The notes under the pieces were generated by a model. It had not been told where the DNA came from and ran no database searches. It was given only the letters and a program-made list of their open reading frames with translations. Of a DNA stretch of 15,514 bases, positions 6,865 to 14,949 are shown piece by piece. Position 1 is the first letter of the stretch; every line of letters begins with the position of its first letter. Position numbers and translations under genes: made by a program. Source of the DNA: Dehalococcoidia bacterium (GTDB taxonomy: Bacteria; Chloroflexota; Dehalococcoidia; Dehalococcoidales; Fen-1064); the NCBI GenBank assembly GCA_011192055.1, contig DUES01000163.1:1-15514 (forward strand), written 5' to 3'.

Positions 6865-8577
6865 ATGCGCGTATCAAAGCTCTTCGGTAAGACACAAAGA
6901 GAAATACCTGCAGAGGCAGACACAATCAGCCACCAGCTCTTGCTCCGGGCCGGCATGATAAACCAGGTAGCCGCCGGTGTCTATTCCTATCTCCCTCTTG
7001 CCTGGCGCTCACTCAAGAAAATTGCAGATATCATCCGTGATGAGATGAACAGGGCAGGCGGGCAGGAGTTGACGTTACCTGTTCTCCAGCCCCTGGAGTT
7101 ATGGCAGGAATCAGGTCGTGACAAAGCATTCGGAAAGTCGCTCTTTACTTTGTACGACCGCCGGGAACGGTCACTGGCCCTGGGCCCGACCCACGAGGAG
7201 GTTATCACCCGGACAGTAGGTCAGTATCTCCAGAGTTACCGTGACCTTCCATTGCTCCTCTACCAGATTCAGACCAAGTTCCGTGACGAGCCCCGGCCCA
7301 GGGGTGGCCTGATACGGGTCCGTGAGTTCACGATGAAGGACCTGTACAGTTTTGATACTGACGAAGAAGGGCTGGATATAAGCTACCAGAAAATGCTCCA
7401 GGCCTATAGAAATATTTTCAACCGCTGCGGTCTGCCTACCATGATTGTTGAAGCCGATAGCGGTGCTATCGGTGGTAAGGACTCCCACGAGTTTATCCTG
7501 GCCGCTGATTCCGGTGAAGATGAAATTCTTTACTGCCGTGACTGCCGGTACGCAGCCAACGCCGAGAAAGCGGAGATAACGAAAGGTGCCGGGGAAGGTG
7601 GTAAACCACAACCTCTGGAAGAAGTAGCCACGCCGGGCATGACCAGCATCGAAGAGGTATCCACGTTTCTTGGAGTACTGCAGGACCAGACTCTCAAGGC
7701 GGTATTCTATATTGCCGATGGCGAGTTTGTCTTTGTCGTAATCAAGGGCGACCTCGAAGTCAATGAAGTCAAGCTCCAGAATACACTGCACTGCCATGAA
7801 CTGCGAATGGCTACGGCAGAAGAGGTCATCGAAACCGGTATTGTACCCGGTTCAGCCTCACCGGTAGGCATTAAGGGTATTCGGATTGTGGCCGATGACT
7901 CGGTTCCGGCGGCATCCAACCTGGTCGGTGGTGCCAACAAACCTGATACCCATCTTAAAAACGTAAACTATGAACGTGATTTCAGTGCGGACGCCGTGGC
8001 GGATATTACCCTGGCGCGTGCCGGTGACGCATGCCCGAGGTGTAATCACAAACTGGAATCGAAACGTGGCATAGAAGTCGGTCATATCTTCAAGCTGGGC
8101 ACTGCACACAGTGAAAAAATGGGTGCCTTTTATGCTGATGCAAACGGTGTATCACACCCGGCAGTCATGGGATGCTACGGCATCGGTATTGGCAGGCTGC
8201 TGGCAGCCGCTATCGAGCAAAACCATGACGACAAGGGTATTATCTGGCCGGTACCGATTGCCCCTTACCAGGTCTATATCTGCCCCCTGTACCGAGATAA
8301 TACCCCGGTCTCCGAGATTGCCGATAAAATTCATGCCGAGCTTGAAGCCGAAGGTATAGAAGTCCTCCTCGATGACCGCAAGGAATCACCCGGCGTGAAA
8401 TTCAACGACGCCGACCTCCAGGGATTTCCCCTTCGTGTCACCGTCAGTCCCCGGAGCCTGGAAAAAGACAGCGCCGAGATAAAGCTCCGCACGGCAAAAG
8501 AGGCTGAACTCGTACCCCTGGAAGACGTAACCGCAAGGCTGAAAGAACTTATCGCCGAAGGAAGCAGGACCAGTTGA
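6865..8577 (+). CDS. proS: Prolyl-tRNA synthetase, bacterial type
   Basis: This 570-residue cytosolic class II enzyme charges tRNA-Pro with proline using ATP. Class II motif 1 falls around 60-75 (RAGGQELTLPVLQP), motif 2 is FRDEPRPRGGLIRVREF at 139-155, and motif 3 is GCYGIGIGRLLAA at 436-448. Between motifs 2 and 3 is the long insertion (about 220-400) typical of bacterial-type enzymes, which edits mischarged alanine. It is bracketed by small Cys pairs, CRDC at 224-227 and CPRC at 390-393. The C-terminal anticodon-binding domain begins at about 466 (APYQVYICPLY). Length is normal for the family. The ATG at 6865 is followed directly by the conserved MRVSKLFGKTQRE start, but no clear ribosome binding site precedes it. 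The stop overlaps the next gene's start by 4 bases, so the two are translationally coupled. Confidence 0.97.
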   Translation: MRVSKLFGKTQREIPAEADTISHQLLLRAGMINQVAAGVYSYLPLAWRSLKKIADIIRDEMNRAGGQELTLPVLQPLELWQESGRDKAFGKSLFTLYDRRERSLALGPTHEEVITRTVGQYLQSYRDLPLLLYQIQTKFRDEPRPRGGLIRVREFTMKDLYSFDTDEEGLDISYQKMLQAYRNIFNRCGLPTMIVEADSGAIGGKDSHEFILAADSGEDEILYCRDCRYAANAEKAEITKGAGEGGKPQPLEEVATPGMTSIEEVSTFLGVLQDQTLKAVFYIADGEFVFVVIKGDLEVNEVKLQNTLHCHELRMATAEEVIETGIVPGSASPVGIKGIRIVADDSVPAASNLVGGANKPDTHLKNVNYERDFSADAVADITLARAGDACPRCNHKLESKRGIEVGHIFKLGTAHSEKMGAFYADANGVSHPAVMGCYGIGIGRLLAAAIEQNHDDKGIIWPVPIAPYQVYICPLYRDNTPVSEIADKIHAELEAEGIEVLLDDRKESPGVKFNDADLQGFPLRVTVSPRSLEKDSAEIKLRTAKEAELVPLEDVTARLKELIAEGSRTS

Positions 8578-9206
8578 TTATTGACCTTCATACCCACACC
8601 AGGGTCGGGTCTGATGATAGTTTCATAAGTATCGCCCAGTTGGTGGAAAAAGCGCGGAAGAGTGGACTGGACGGAGTCTGTATCACCGACCACGAATGGT
8701 TCTGGAAGCCGGAAACCATTGAAGAGCTTTGCCGGGAGCATGATTTCCTCTTATTACCCGGTGTCGAAATGAACACTGACGAAGGCCACTTCCTGGTTTT
8801 CGGACTTGACAAGTATATTTTCGGGATGCACCGTACCGGATTTCTGAAACAGGTCATTGATGATGTCGGCGGTGTCATGGTCCTCGCCCACCCCTATCGA
8901 CGAAACATGTATTACGGCGAGGATGTCGAGACCTCCGTGGCAAGATACAGTCAGAAGCCGGTCTTTGAACATGTTGATATTATCGAAACACATAATGGCC
9001 GCGCTTCGGAAAAGCAGAGTCGCTTCTCACGCGAGCTCTGCCAGCGACTGGGACTGAAAGCCACCGGCGGCAGTGACGCCCACCAGATATCGGACCTTCC
9101 GTCCGGGGCAACAGTCTTCGAGCGGGACATCGCCGGTGTCGAGGCACTGATTACGGAGCTCAAGGCTGGCCGGTTCCACCCCGTGGACCTGCGTAATAAT
9201 CCCTGA
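8574..9206 (+). CDS. PHP-domain metal-dependent phosphoesterase
   Basis: This 210-residue protein has the PHP (polymerase and histidinol phosphatase) fold, a metal-dependent phosphoesterase. All the metal-ligand motifs are visible: HTHT at 6-9, TDH at 38-40, the glutamate in GVE at 65, AHP at 105-107, ETH at 138-140 and SDAH at 167-170. It is a stand-alone PHP protein of the kind related to YciV/TrpH-type nucleotidases, which release phosphate from small nucleotides such as pAp. The substrate cannot be set from sequence. The start is the TTG at 8574 inside the TTGA overlap with the proS stop, which leaves the first metal motif five residues in, as is usual. Cotranscription with proS is likely, but I see no functional reason for the pairing. 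Confidence 0.88.
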   Translation: MIIDLHTHTRVGSDDSFISIAQLVEKARKSGLDGVCITDHEWFWKPETIEELCREHDFLLLPGVEMNTDEGHFLVFGLDKYIFGMHRTGFLKQVIDDVGGVMVLAHPYRRNMYYGEDVETSVARYSQKPVFEHVDIIETHNGRASEKQSRFSRELCQRLGLKATGGSDAHQISDLPSGATVFERDIAGVEALITELKAGRFHPVDLRNNP

Positions 9207-9228
9207 ACAGTGAATTGGTAATATAAGA

Positions 9229-9258
9229 GAGCCGGTTCCCCGTGAAAGGCCCCGGCTC
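9229..9258. terminator. Hairpin between convergent genes, possible bidirectional terminator
   Basis: GAGCCGG (9229-9235) and CCGGCTC (9252-9258) form a perfect 7-bp GC-rich stem with a 16-base loop. On the minus strand it is followed by TCTTATATT, a partial U-tract. On the plus strand no T-run follows. It lies between the end of the PHP gene and the end of arsM, so it could stop arsM transcription and perhaps proS-PHP transcription. The long loop lowers confidence. Confidence 0.45.
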
Positions 9259-9266
9259 CCTGTTAC

Positions 9267-9343
9267 CCGTCAAGTCCTGTTCCACATCCTATCTGATTAA
9301 GTTAAAATATGCACCTACCACATCCCTCAGCAGGACTTGACAG
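9267..9343. repeat. Long-spaced inverted repeat at the arsM 3' end
   Basis: GTCAAGTCCTG (9269-9279) and CAGGACTTGAC (9331-9341) are perfect 11-base inverted copies separated by 51 bases. A G-U pair and a C-G pair extend the stem to 13. The right arm is inside the last codons and just before the stop of arsM. The loop carries two direct copies of CCACATCC (9282-9289 and 9318-9325). In the arsM transcript this would form a 3' end stem upstream of the GC-rich hairpin. Confidence 0.5.
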
Positions 9344-10217
9344 CACTTACATTTATACTGGAAACTGCACCTTCCAGGTCACCCAGGTTTATGGTCGATT
9401 CAGAGACAATCTCAATATCTCCAAAACCGGCACGCGTAATCGTTTCCAGATAGTCCTGTTTACGGGATGCTCCGGCGATACACGCGGCATAGGCTTCCAT
9501 GGAATTCTTTATGGATTCCGGCAGTTCTTTATTAATAACAATATCCGAGACCATCACTCTGCCGCCCGGTTTCAATACCCGGTAGGCTTCTCCAAAGACC
9601 TGGCCTTTGTCGGGAGACAGATTGATAACACAGTTCGAGATGATGGCGTCAACCGAGTTGTCAGCTACAGGGAGATGCTCGATTTCTCCCAGCCGGAAGT
9701 CGACGTTGTTATATCCACCCCTGAGGGCATTAGCCCTGGCTGAAGAGACCATATCGGGCGTCATGTCCACACCGATAACGCTACCGTTCTTACCGACCGC
9801 GTTAGCAGCAAGGAAACAGTCTATACCGCCACCGGCACCCAGGTCTACAACCACCTCACCTTCCTTCAGGGATGCATGTGCTGTCGGGTTGCCACAGCCA
9901 AGTCCCATATTGGCGCCAGCAGGAATAGACCCCAGTTCTTCAACAGAGTAACCAACTGCCTGGCTGACGGTATTAATAGGAGAACAGCCGCTACCGGCCG
10001 CCTGCGGTCCGCAGCAACTTTCAGAATTTACACTTTCCTGTGGGTTGCAGCAACTCTCAATGCCGGCAGAATCCTCTGCAGCACAGCAACTATTGGCTTC
10101 CCGCGGCCCGCAGCAGCTTGGTGCATTCATGACACTGGCCCCAAGCGCTCTTGCCACCTGGGCGTACCTTTCCCGTACCATTTGCCTGATTTCATCATCA
10201 TTCATTGCGTGTTCCAT
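9327..10217 (-). CDS. arsM: ArsM, arsenite S-adenosylmethionine methyltransferase
   Basis: This 296-residue cytosolic enzyme methylates arsenite with S-adenosylmethionine, giving methylated and eventually volatile arsenicals. The Rossmann methyltransferase core shows VVVDLGAGGGID at 122-133 for S-adenosylmethionine binding, and IGVDMTPDM at 148-156. The three As(III)-binding cysteines of the family are present: Cys108 in GLGCGNP, Cys196 in SNCVINL and Cys246 in AACIAGAS. The N-terminal region (35-78) is unusually Cys-rich, with four CC pairs (35/36, 44/45, 56/57, 68/69), two of them as SCCGP or SCCGPQ, and a final Cys296 ends the chain. CC pairs near the N terminus are common in bacterial ArsM. 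ATG 10217 is chosen because AGGAG stands nine bases before it. It lies 25 bases after the small AbrB-like gene, so the two form one operon. Confidence 0.92.
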   Translation of the reverse strand: MEHAMNDDEIRQMVRERYAQVARALGASVMNAPSCCGPREANSCCAAEDSAGIESCCNPQESVNSESCCGPQAAGSGCSPINTVSQAVGYSVEELGSIPAGANMGLGCGNPTAHASLKEGEVVVDLGAGGGIDCFLAANAVGKNGSVIGVDMTPDMVSSARANALRGGYNNVDFRLGEIEHLPVADNSVDAIISNCVINLSPDKGQVFGEAYRVLKPGGRVMVSDIVINKELPESIKNSMEAYAACIAGASRKQDYLETITRAGFGDIEIVSESTINLGDLEGAVSSINVSAVKSC

Positions 10218-10242
10218 TTGTATCTGCTCCTGGTTACTTTTT

Positions 10243-10512
10243 CTACAGTATATTTCTCATAACCGGGCTGATAGCAGCCTTGACCATCTCGGTCAGAGCT
10301 TCCACTTTTGTAAGTGTAATCCAGCAGATAGTACCGTCTCTCTCCCATGCGGTGACGGCCAGCTTATGTCCGGGATGAATACCCGCCTTCTCTCTGAGGT
10401 CTTTGGGAAGCACCATTTGCCCTCTTTCGTCAACACTCACCAGTGCCTCGACACGGCAGCACGCTTCCGCGTCACCTTCGCAGGAACATCCCTGCATCTC
10501 CGGCTTATCCAT
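10243..10512 (-). CDS. Small Cys-rich SpoVT/AbrB-family DNA-binding protein
   Basis: This 89-residue protein has a swapped-hairpin AbrB-type core: VEALVSVDERGQMVLPKDLR at about 21-40, with the hallmark D.RGQ(M)VLPK and R.K.GI pattern. Before it is a short Cys-rich tail with C9, C11, C18 and C19, and the core adds C63 (GTICW). The tail resembles small AbrB-like proteins often annotated near arsM genes and as HgcAB-associated proteins, so thiol binding of As(III) or another soft metal is a reasonable inference. The frame is open to 10614, but ATG 10512 is preferred because GGGAGG stands eight bases upstream and because the upstream part overlaps the promoter and operator. It is the first gene of a two-gene unit with arsM and a natural candidate for its regulator. 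No ArsR repressor gene is in the window. Confidence 0.8.
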   Translation of the reverse strand: MDKPEMQGCSCEGDAEACCRVEALVSVDERGQMVLPKDLREKAGIHPGHKLAVTAWERDGTICWITLTKVEALTEMVKAAISPVMRNIL

Positions 10513-10525
10513 CCCCTCAACCTCC

Positions 10526-10571
10526 CGTATAATCAGTATATTCTGATTTTTCAGTATATTCTGATTATACG
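10526..10571. promoter_or_regulatory. 46-bp dyad built from two 16-bp direct repeats, candidate operator
   Basis: TCAGTATATTCTGATT occurs twice without a mismatch (10533-10548 and 10551-10566), an 18-base period. The whole stretch is also a palindrome: CGTATAATCAG (10526-10536) is the exact reverse complement of 10561-10571, and CTGA/TCAG meet at the centre. Only two base pairs of the dyad fail. It covers the -10 box and the predicted transcription start of the AbrB-like/arsM operon, an ideal repressor site for a dimer pair or tetramer. Candidates are the AbrB-like product itself or an ArsR encoded elsewhere. Confidence 0.75.
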
Positions 10572-10592
10572 CAGTAAGTACGGGATTGTCAA
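10564..10592 (-). promoter_or_regulatory. Perfect-consensus sigma-70 promoter of the AbrB-like/arsM operon
   Basis: On the minus strand TTGACA (10592-10587), a 17-base spacer and TATAAT (10569-10564) match the sigma-70 consensus at all twelve positions. Transcription would begin near 10557, inside the palindromic operator, giving a leader of about 45 bases. Such a strong promoter buried in an operator suggests tight repression and strong induction. Confidence 0.85.
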
Positions 10593-10640
10593 GGTATGCT
10601 TCAGGGAGTATCAAAGATATTTCAGAAGGATGGTTAATGG

Positions 10641-13046
10641 CTAGCCGCGCAGAACGGCTCCCAGCTCATGAGAAAGTCTGCCGAGTATTTTTTGCTGGAC
10701 TTTACCGACTTCGCTGTCAGTAAGAGTATGTTCCGGCGACTGGTAGCTGATGCGATAGGCCAGAGATTTCTTACCCGGCGGTACTTGTTCACCGTAGTAG
10801 ACATCGAACATGGTTACGTTAGCTACCAGGGGGAAACCACCAATGATGTCAACTATCTTCTGGTGGGGAGTAGCGGCATCGACCACCAGTGCCATGTCAC
10901 GCACCACGGCGGGAAAGCGCGAAATCGGCTCGGACATTCTTTGAGTAAGTGCGGAAGACACAAGAGACGGCAGATTAAGTTCGAACAGGTACACCGGCTC
11001 AGGGATTTCATAAGATTCCTGTACGGCAGGATGAAGCTGCCCGACAACACCCACCGCAGTACCGTCAACTACAATATCCGCCTGCGCAACCGGGTGAAGA
11101 CTCTCATCACTGCCAGCCTCGAAGCTTGCCGTTATGCCCAGTTGTGCCAGCAGACCTTCCATGATTCCCTTGGCATCAAAGAAGTCCACCACTCCGGCAT
11201 CACCAAACCAGGAAGAAGCATGGCGGGGTCCGCCGAGTGCACCGCACAAGATTTCGGGTTCATCAGGCAGGCCATCAGGACGCGGTATGAATACCTTTCC
11301 CATCTCGAAGACCCTGATACCGCTCTCAAACTGTGCCTGGTTTACCAGCAAAGTACCCAGTACACTGACTCGAAGGTTGGGACGCAGAAACGCCTGGTCG
11401 ACCGTCATCGGGTTGCTCAACCGGAGCAGGGCCGATTCCTGCAGTTCTGACTGCGGCCGGAGTTTACCCAGCGACTCCCTGCCGGCCCATGAATAAGAGA
11501 CTATCTCCTGGAAACCGTACCCGGCAAGGTACCGTCCGAGCTTACGCCGCAAGGTTATGATAGGTTCCGGATTATGGTGCGGAATCGGTTCCCGTATCAT
11601 GGTGGTGGGTATCTCATCGTAACCGATAATCCGGGCTACCTCTTCAATCAGGTCAACTGTCAGCCTGATATCACTGCGCCAGTAAGGGGCAACGGCAACA
11701 ACCTCCGATTCCGATGCTCCGGACCGGACATCGAATCCGAGCGAGGTCAGGGTCGTTTCAATCTGCTCCCTGCTGAACTCAACCCCGAGGACCCGCTTCA
11801 CATCACCGGTAGAAACGGTTACGGGCTCCGGTTCCACTTTACCGGGATAAACGTCAATGATTCCGCTCAAAGCCTGTCCCCCGCCCAGTTCGGCAATAAG
11901 CTGCGTTGCTCTCCGCAGTGCGGGCATGGTGAGTTCAGGACTGATACCACGCTCAAAACGCATACAGGCTTCACTGGGCATGCCCAGTGTTCGTCCGGTA
12001 TAGTGAATGCTGCGCGGATTGAAGCTGGCTGCTTCGAGGAGTATTGAGCCGGTGAAATCACTTACCTCACTGTTAGCGCCACCCATCACGCCGGCAACAG
12101 CTACCGCCCTTTCCGTATCCGCAATCACCAGCATATCACCGGAAAGTTTCCGTTCAATCCCATCCAGGCTGATAATACCTTCTCCAGCACCGGCGCGGCG
12201 GACAATTATCTTTCCGCCGGTTATTTCTTCGTAATCGAAGGCATGTAACGGCTGGCCGTACTCCAGCATGACAAAGTTGGTAATATCAACGATGTTGTTT
12301 ATCGGCCGCATTCCGTAAGAGATGAGCCTCTCCTGTATCCACTGCGGTGATTCTGCTGTTTTTACGCCCGTAATCAGGCTGGCGCAGTACCTCGGACACA
12401 GGTCGGGGTCTTTTATCTCTACGGATATCTTGCTTTCAATTGGAGGGTCCATTTCATTATAGGCAGCATCAGGCAGGCGTACGCTCTGCCCGGTAAGGGC
12501 GGCAACCTCCCGCGCAATGCCGATAATGGACAGGCAGTCAGGCCGATTGGGAGTAACGTCCATATTGAAAATAACATCGCCGAGATAGTCGGCCAGTGGC
12601 CTGCCAATCTCCGTATCTTCCGGCATAATGAGGATACCCTCATGGTCATCCGAGATACCCAGTTCCTTTTCGGAGCATGCCATTCCGCTGGAAGCCACAC
12701 CGCGGATTTTCGCCGACTTCAGTTTTGTCAGTTCGCCGTCATGCGGGTTGATAAGCATTGAGCCGACAGGTGCAAAAGCAATCTTTGCTCCAGCCGCTAC
12801 ATTCGGCGCTCCGCACACGACCGTTTCCTCACCACTACCGTGGTTAATGGTAACCAGCGTGAGCCGGTCTGCATTGGGATGGGGATTAACGGCCGTTATC
12901 TGTCCGACAACGATACCGTCCCAGTTTTCACCGATGACTTCAAGGCCCTTGACCTCAGTGCCGGCCATTGTCAGCTTGTCAGCCACCTCTTTCGGTGAAA
13001 GGCTGCTGCCTACGTACTGCTTTATCCAGTTAAGTGATATTTTCAT
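10641..13046 (-). CDS. pheT: Phenylalanyl-tRNA synthetase beta subunit
   Basis: This 801-residue subunit joins PheS in the (alpha-beta)2 enzyme that charges tRNA-Phe. The domains appear in the usual order. An N-terminal segment begins [12 protein letters not shown], followed by the OB-fold tRNA-binding domain at about 40-150 with the conserved HPNADRL at 56-62. The B3/4 editing region lies at about 210-385. A B5 domain lies around 400-475, then the catalytic-like core, and a ferredoxin-fold anticodon-binding domain fills about the last 95 residues ([14 protein letters not shown] to the end). Length is normal for the family. The ATG overlaps the pheS stop as ATGA, so PheS and PheT are translated in coupled fashion. 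A 128-base gap follows before the AbrB-like gene start. It holds that gene's promoter and no clear terminator. Confidence 0.97.
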   Translation of the reverse strand: MKISLNWIKQYVGSSLSPKEVADKLTMAGTEVKGLEVIGENWDGIVVGQITAVNPHPNADRLTLVTINHGSGEETVVCGAPNVAAGAKIAFAPVGSMLINPHDGELTKLKSAKIRGVASSGMACSEKELGISDDHEGILIMPEDTEIGRPLADYLGDVIFNMDVTPNRPDCLSIIGIAREVAALTGQSVRLPDAAYNEMDPPIESKISVEIKDPDLCPRYCASLITGVKTAESPQWIQERLISYGMRPINNIVDITNFVMLEYGQPLHAFDYEEITGGKIIVRRAGAGEGIISLDGIERKLSGDMLVIADTERAVAVAGVMGGANSEVSDFTGSILLEAASFNPRSIHYTGRTLGMPSEACMRFERGISPELTMPALRRATQLIAELGGGQALSGIIDVYPGKVEPEPVTVSTGDVKRVLGVEFSREQIETTLTSLGFDVRSGASESEVVAVAPYWRSDIRLTVDLIEEVARIIGYDEIPTTMIREPIPHHNPEPIITLRRKLGRYLAGYGFQEIVSYSWAGRESLGKLRPQSELQESALLRLSNPMTVDQAFLRPNLRVSVLGTLLVNQAQFESGIRVFEMGKVFIPRPDGLPDEPEILCGALGGPRHASSWFGDAGVVDFFDAKGIMEGLLAQLGITASFEAGSDESLHPVAQADIVVDGTAVGVVGQLHPAVQESYEIPEPVYLFELNLPSLVSSALTQRMSEPISRFPAVVRDMALVVDAATPHQKIVDIIGGFPLVANVTMFDVYYGEQVPPGKKSLAYRISYQSPEHTLTDSEVGKVQQKILGRLSHELGAVLRG

Positions 13047-14104
13047 CCCTGGAACTGCCTTAGAAATCTGAAATCATTGTTATAGAACTGGCGGATATCA
13101 TCAATCCCGTAGCGCAGCATCGGGAGGCGCTCGATGCCTATACCGAATGCAAAGCTGGTGTATTCGTCCGGGTCGATACCACCACGTTCCAGTACCCTCG
13201 GATGGGTCATGCCGGCGCCGAGAATCTCAAGCCAGCCTTCATTGCGGCAATACCGGCAACCTGTACCGTGACACATAACGCACTCGATAGCCATTTCAAC
13301 ACCCGGCTCAACAAAGGGGAAAAAGTCGCACCTGAACCGTACCCGCCGGTCCTCACCAAAGTAGCGGAGGGAAAATTCGTACAGTGTGCCTTTCAGGTCT
13401 GCCATAGTGATACCTTTATCAACCGCCAGGCCGTCAAAATTAACGAACATGGGCAGATGGGTGGAGTCGGTAGCCTCGTATCGGTAGACCTTGCCCACTT
13501 CAATCACCCGTATCGGGGGCTTCATTTTCGCCACATTGCGGGCGGTGATTGACGTGGTGTGCGTGCGCAACAGTGCTTTCCAGCCTTCAGGCGACCGTGG
13601 AGCATTAACTCCAAAGGTAGACATATCGTCACGCGACGGGTGTTCTTCGGGGATATTCAGCGCTTCAAAGTTGTAATAGTCCCACTCTACTTCAGGCCCT
13701 TCAACGACATCAAAACCCATGGCGGTAAAGATATCACAGACTTCGTTCAGGGTTTGCGTGATTGGGTGAAGGCGGCCTATTGGTACAGGCCGACCGGGCA
13801 GCGTGATATCGCCACGGGCCAGTATTTCGTTATCAACCTTGAGGGATGCCCGGGCTGCTTCCTGTTTCAGGGCTTCCGTCTTTTGCTCAAGGTGTTCGGC
13901 AAGTTCGGACTTAATCTCGTTAGCCCGTGCGCCAACAGCTTTTCGTTCTTCTATGGGAAGTCCGGCCAGTCCGCGAAGAATGTTGGTCAGTTCACTTTTC
14001 CTGCCCAGATAACGGACGCGCCACGACTCAAGATCAGCAGCCTGGTCTATGGTTTCCAGCTCATGCCGGGCATTTGTGGCCAGTTCTTCTAGCTGTTCGC
14101 GCAT
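13043..14104 (-). CDS. pheS: Phenylalanyl-tRNA synthetase alpha subunit
   Basis: This 353-residue class II catalytic subunit binds ATP, phenylalanine and, through a long N-terminal coiled arm (about 1-90), tRNA-Phe. Motif 1 falls at about 136-150 ([15 protein letters not shown]), followed by RTHTTS at 180-185. Motif 2 is around 204-222 ([17 protein letters not shown]) and motif 3 is GIGIERL at 321-327. A four-Cys knuckle (C275, C278, C283, C286 in [12 protein letters not shown]) lies before motif 3, as in many bacterial PheS proteins. ATG 14104 is chosen although its ribosome binding site is weak, because the predicted mRNA starts only about 15 bases upstream. The 3' end overlaps pheT by 4 bases. 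The gene follows rplT after 174 bases, the order known from many bacteria. Confidence 0.97.
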   Translation of the reverse strand: MREQLEELATNARHELETIDQAADLESWRVRYLGRKSELTNILRGLAGLPIEERKAVGARANEIKSELAEHLEQKTEALKQEAARASLKVDNEILARGDITLPGRPVPIGRLHPITQTLNEVCDIFTAMGFDVVEGPEVEWDYYNFEALNIPEEHPSRDDMSTFGVNAPRSPEGWKALLRTHTTSITARNVAKMKPPIRVIEVGKVYRYEATDSTHLPMFVNFDGLAVDKGITMADLKGTLYEFSLRYFGEDRRVRFRCDFFPFVEPGVEMAIECVMCHGTGCRYCRNEGWLEILGAGMTHPRVLERGGIDPDEYTSFAFGIGIERLPMLRYGIDDIRQFYNNDFRFLRQFQG

Positions 14105-14126
14105 CTGTTACTCACAATATGGTCGG

Positions 14127-14156
14127 ATTATATGATACCGCTGGTGAGAGGGTCAA
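14127..14156 (-). promoter_or_regulatory. Strong sigma-70 promoter of pheST
   Basis: On the minus strand TTGACC (14156-14151), an 18-base spacer and a perfect TATAAT (14132-14127) stand just before pheS. Transcription would start near 14120, about 15 bases ahead of the ATG, leaving no room for a T-box or attenuator leader. pheST can therefore be expressed independently of infC-rpmI-rplT. A small palindrome, CTGTAATACAG (14198-14208), lies about 40 bases upstream and could be a protein site. Confidence 0.75.
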
Positions 14157-14232
14157 ACAGCAATCCTGCAAATTACGGCAGACCGGCCGTGTTGTGGCTG
14201 TAATACAGGGCTTATGTGCCTTATGTTTGTGA

Positions 14233-14253
14233 AAACAGCCCGGAGAGCCGTTT
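14233..14253 (-). terminator. Terminator-like hairpin after rplT
   Basis: Read on the minus strand, AAACGGCTC pairs with GGGCTGTTT across a three-base loop, with two G-U pairs in a nine-pair stem that runs into TTTT. It lies 26 bases past the rplT stop and before the pheST promoter. It is best read as a partial terminator ending the infC-rpmI-rplT transcript, with some readthrough possible because the U-tract is short. Confidence 0.5.
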
Positions 14254-14278
14254 ACGCATGGTTCTATTGTGCCCTGCT

Positions 14279-14638
14279 TCAGTCCTGGATATGCTGTCTG
14301 GCAATTGTCACCAGGTTGGCAAACGCATCCGGTTCCCGGACAGCCATGTCAGCCAGCATCTTGCGGTTAATCTCAACGCCAGACTTTTTCAGGCCATAAA
14401 TAAACTGCCCATAGGACATACCCTCGGCTCTGCTGGCAGCATTAACTCGAGATATCCACAGACGCCGCATATCGCCCTTTCGCTCACGGCGGTGGGCATA
14501 GGCATAGCTCAATGAATGGAGCATTGATTCAGTGGCACGGCGGACCAGTAAGTGCTTGCTCCCCCGGTGACCCTTGGTCAGGGACAGCAACTTCTTATGC
14601 CGATGATGCGATGTAACCCCTCTCTTTACTCGTGGCAA
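14279..14638 (-). CDS. rplT: 50S ribosomal protein L20
   Basis: This 119-residue, strongly basic protein is needed early in assembly of the large ribosomal subunit. It opens MPRVKRGVTSHHRHKKLLSL, the well-conserved RNA-binding N terminus of L20. The C-terminal globular part has SYGQFIYGLKKSGVEINRKMLADMAV-type residues (about 75-105), matching the family in order and length. It starts with TTG at 14638, supported by a very good AGGAGG six bases upstream and by the family's start position. In several bacteria L20 represses its own operon by binding leader RNA. The only structured element seen between rpmI and rplT here is the stem-loop at 14693-14720. Confidence 0.97.
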   Translation of the reverse strand: MPRVKRGVTSHHRHKKLLSLTKGHRGSKHLLVRRATESMLHSLSYAYAHRRERKGDMRRLWISRVNAASRAEGMSYGQFIYGLKKSGVEINRKMLADMAVREPDAFANLVTIARQHIQD

Positions 14639-14692
14639 AACGCCCCTCCTGTTTCACTATGGCGTAGTATGCGTAATAAATAGTGTGCGACC

Positions 14693-14720
14693 AGATTCAT
14701 CTCAATCCGGACCTGAATCT
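14693..14720 (-). other. Stem-loop between rpmI and rplT
   Basis: AGATTCA and TGAATCT are perfect 7-base inverted arms separated by 14 bases, within the 107-base gap between the two ribosomal protein genes. No U-tract follows, so it is not an obvious terminator. It could be a processing or L20-binding site, but this is speculative. Nothing else was seen in the gap besides the rplT ribosome binding site. Confidence 0.35.
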
Positions 14721-14745
14721 ATCCATAGACGGTACCCTGGTGAGA

Positions 14746-14949
14746 CTACTTAACCCCGTAGGGCAAGAGTTTCTTTATCCTGGGTACATCACTGGCACTC
14801 ATCGGGATAGTTTCATCATACAGACGTCGTACACGTGCTGGCTTACGCCGTCGAAAATGGGTCTTCCCACCCTTTGTCCGCATCAGTTTTCCGGTCCCCG
14901 TAAAATGAAAGCGGCTCTTGGCACCCTTATGTGTTTTCAGTTTTGGCAT
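14746..14949 (-). CDS. rpmI: 50S ribosomal protein L35
   Basis: This 67-residue, very basic protein of the large ribosomal subunit has the characteristic start MPKLKTHKGAKSRFHFTGTG, then KLMRTKGGKTH and the C-terminal IPMSASDVPRIKKLLPYG. Length is typical for the family. ATG 14949 follows AAAGGAA at a suitable distance. Its first 23 bases overlap the end of infC, so the two are likely translationally coupled. Confidence 0.97.
   Translation of the reverse strand: MPKLKTHKGAKSRFHFTGTGKLMRTKGGKTHFRRRKPARVRRLYDETIPMSASDVPRIKKLLPYGVK

Noticed and set aside
7171..7797. Long antisense open frame inside proS (208 residues)
   Set aside because: It is a shadow of the proS reading frame, with no recognisable motif, and proS is unambiguous on the other strand.
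10533..10566. Two identical 16-mers as the start of a CRISPR array
   Set aside because: Only two copies with a two-base gap, AT-rich and palindromic, positioned on a promoter. There are no spacers.
10513..10614. 34-residue N-terminal extension of the AbrB-like protein
   Set aside because: It would be translated from the operator and promoter sequence. ATG 10512 has a strong GGGAGG and gives the normal length.
14105..14278. T-box or attenuator leader for pheST
   Set aside because: The predicted start leaves about 15 leader bases. No conserved T-box sequence or Phe-rich leader peptide is visible.
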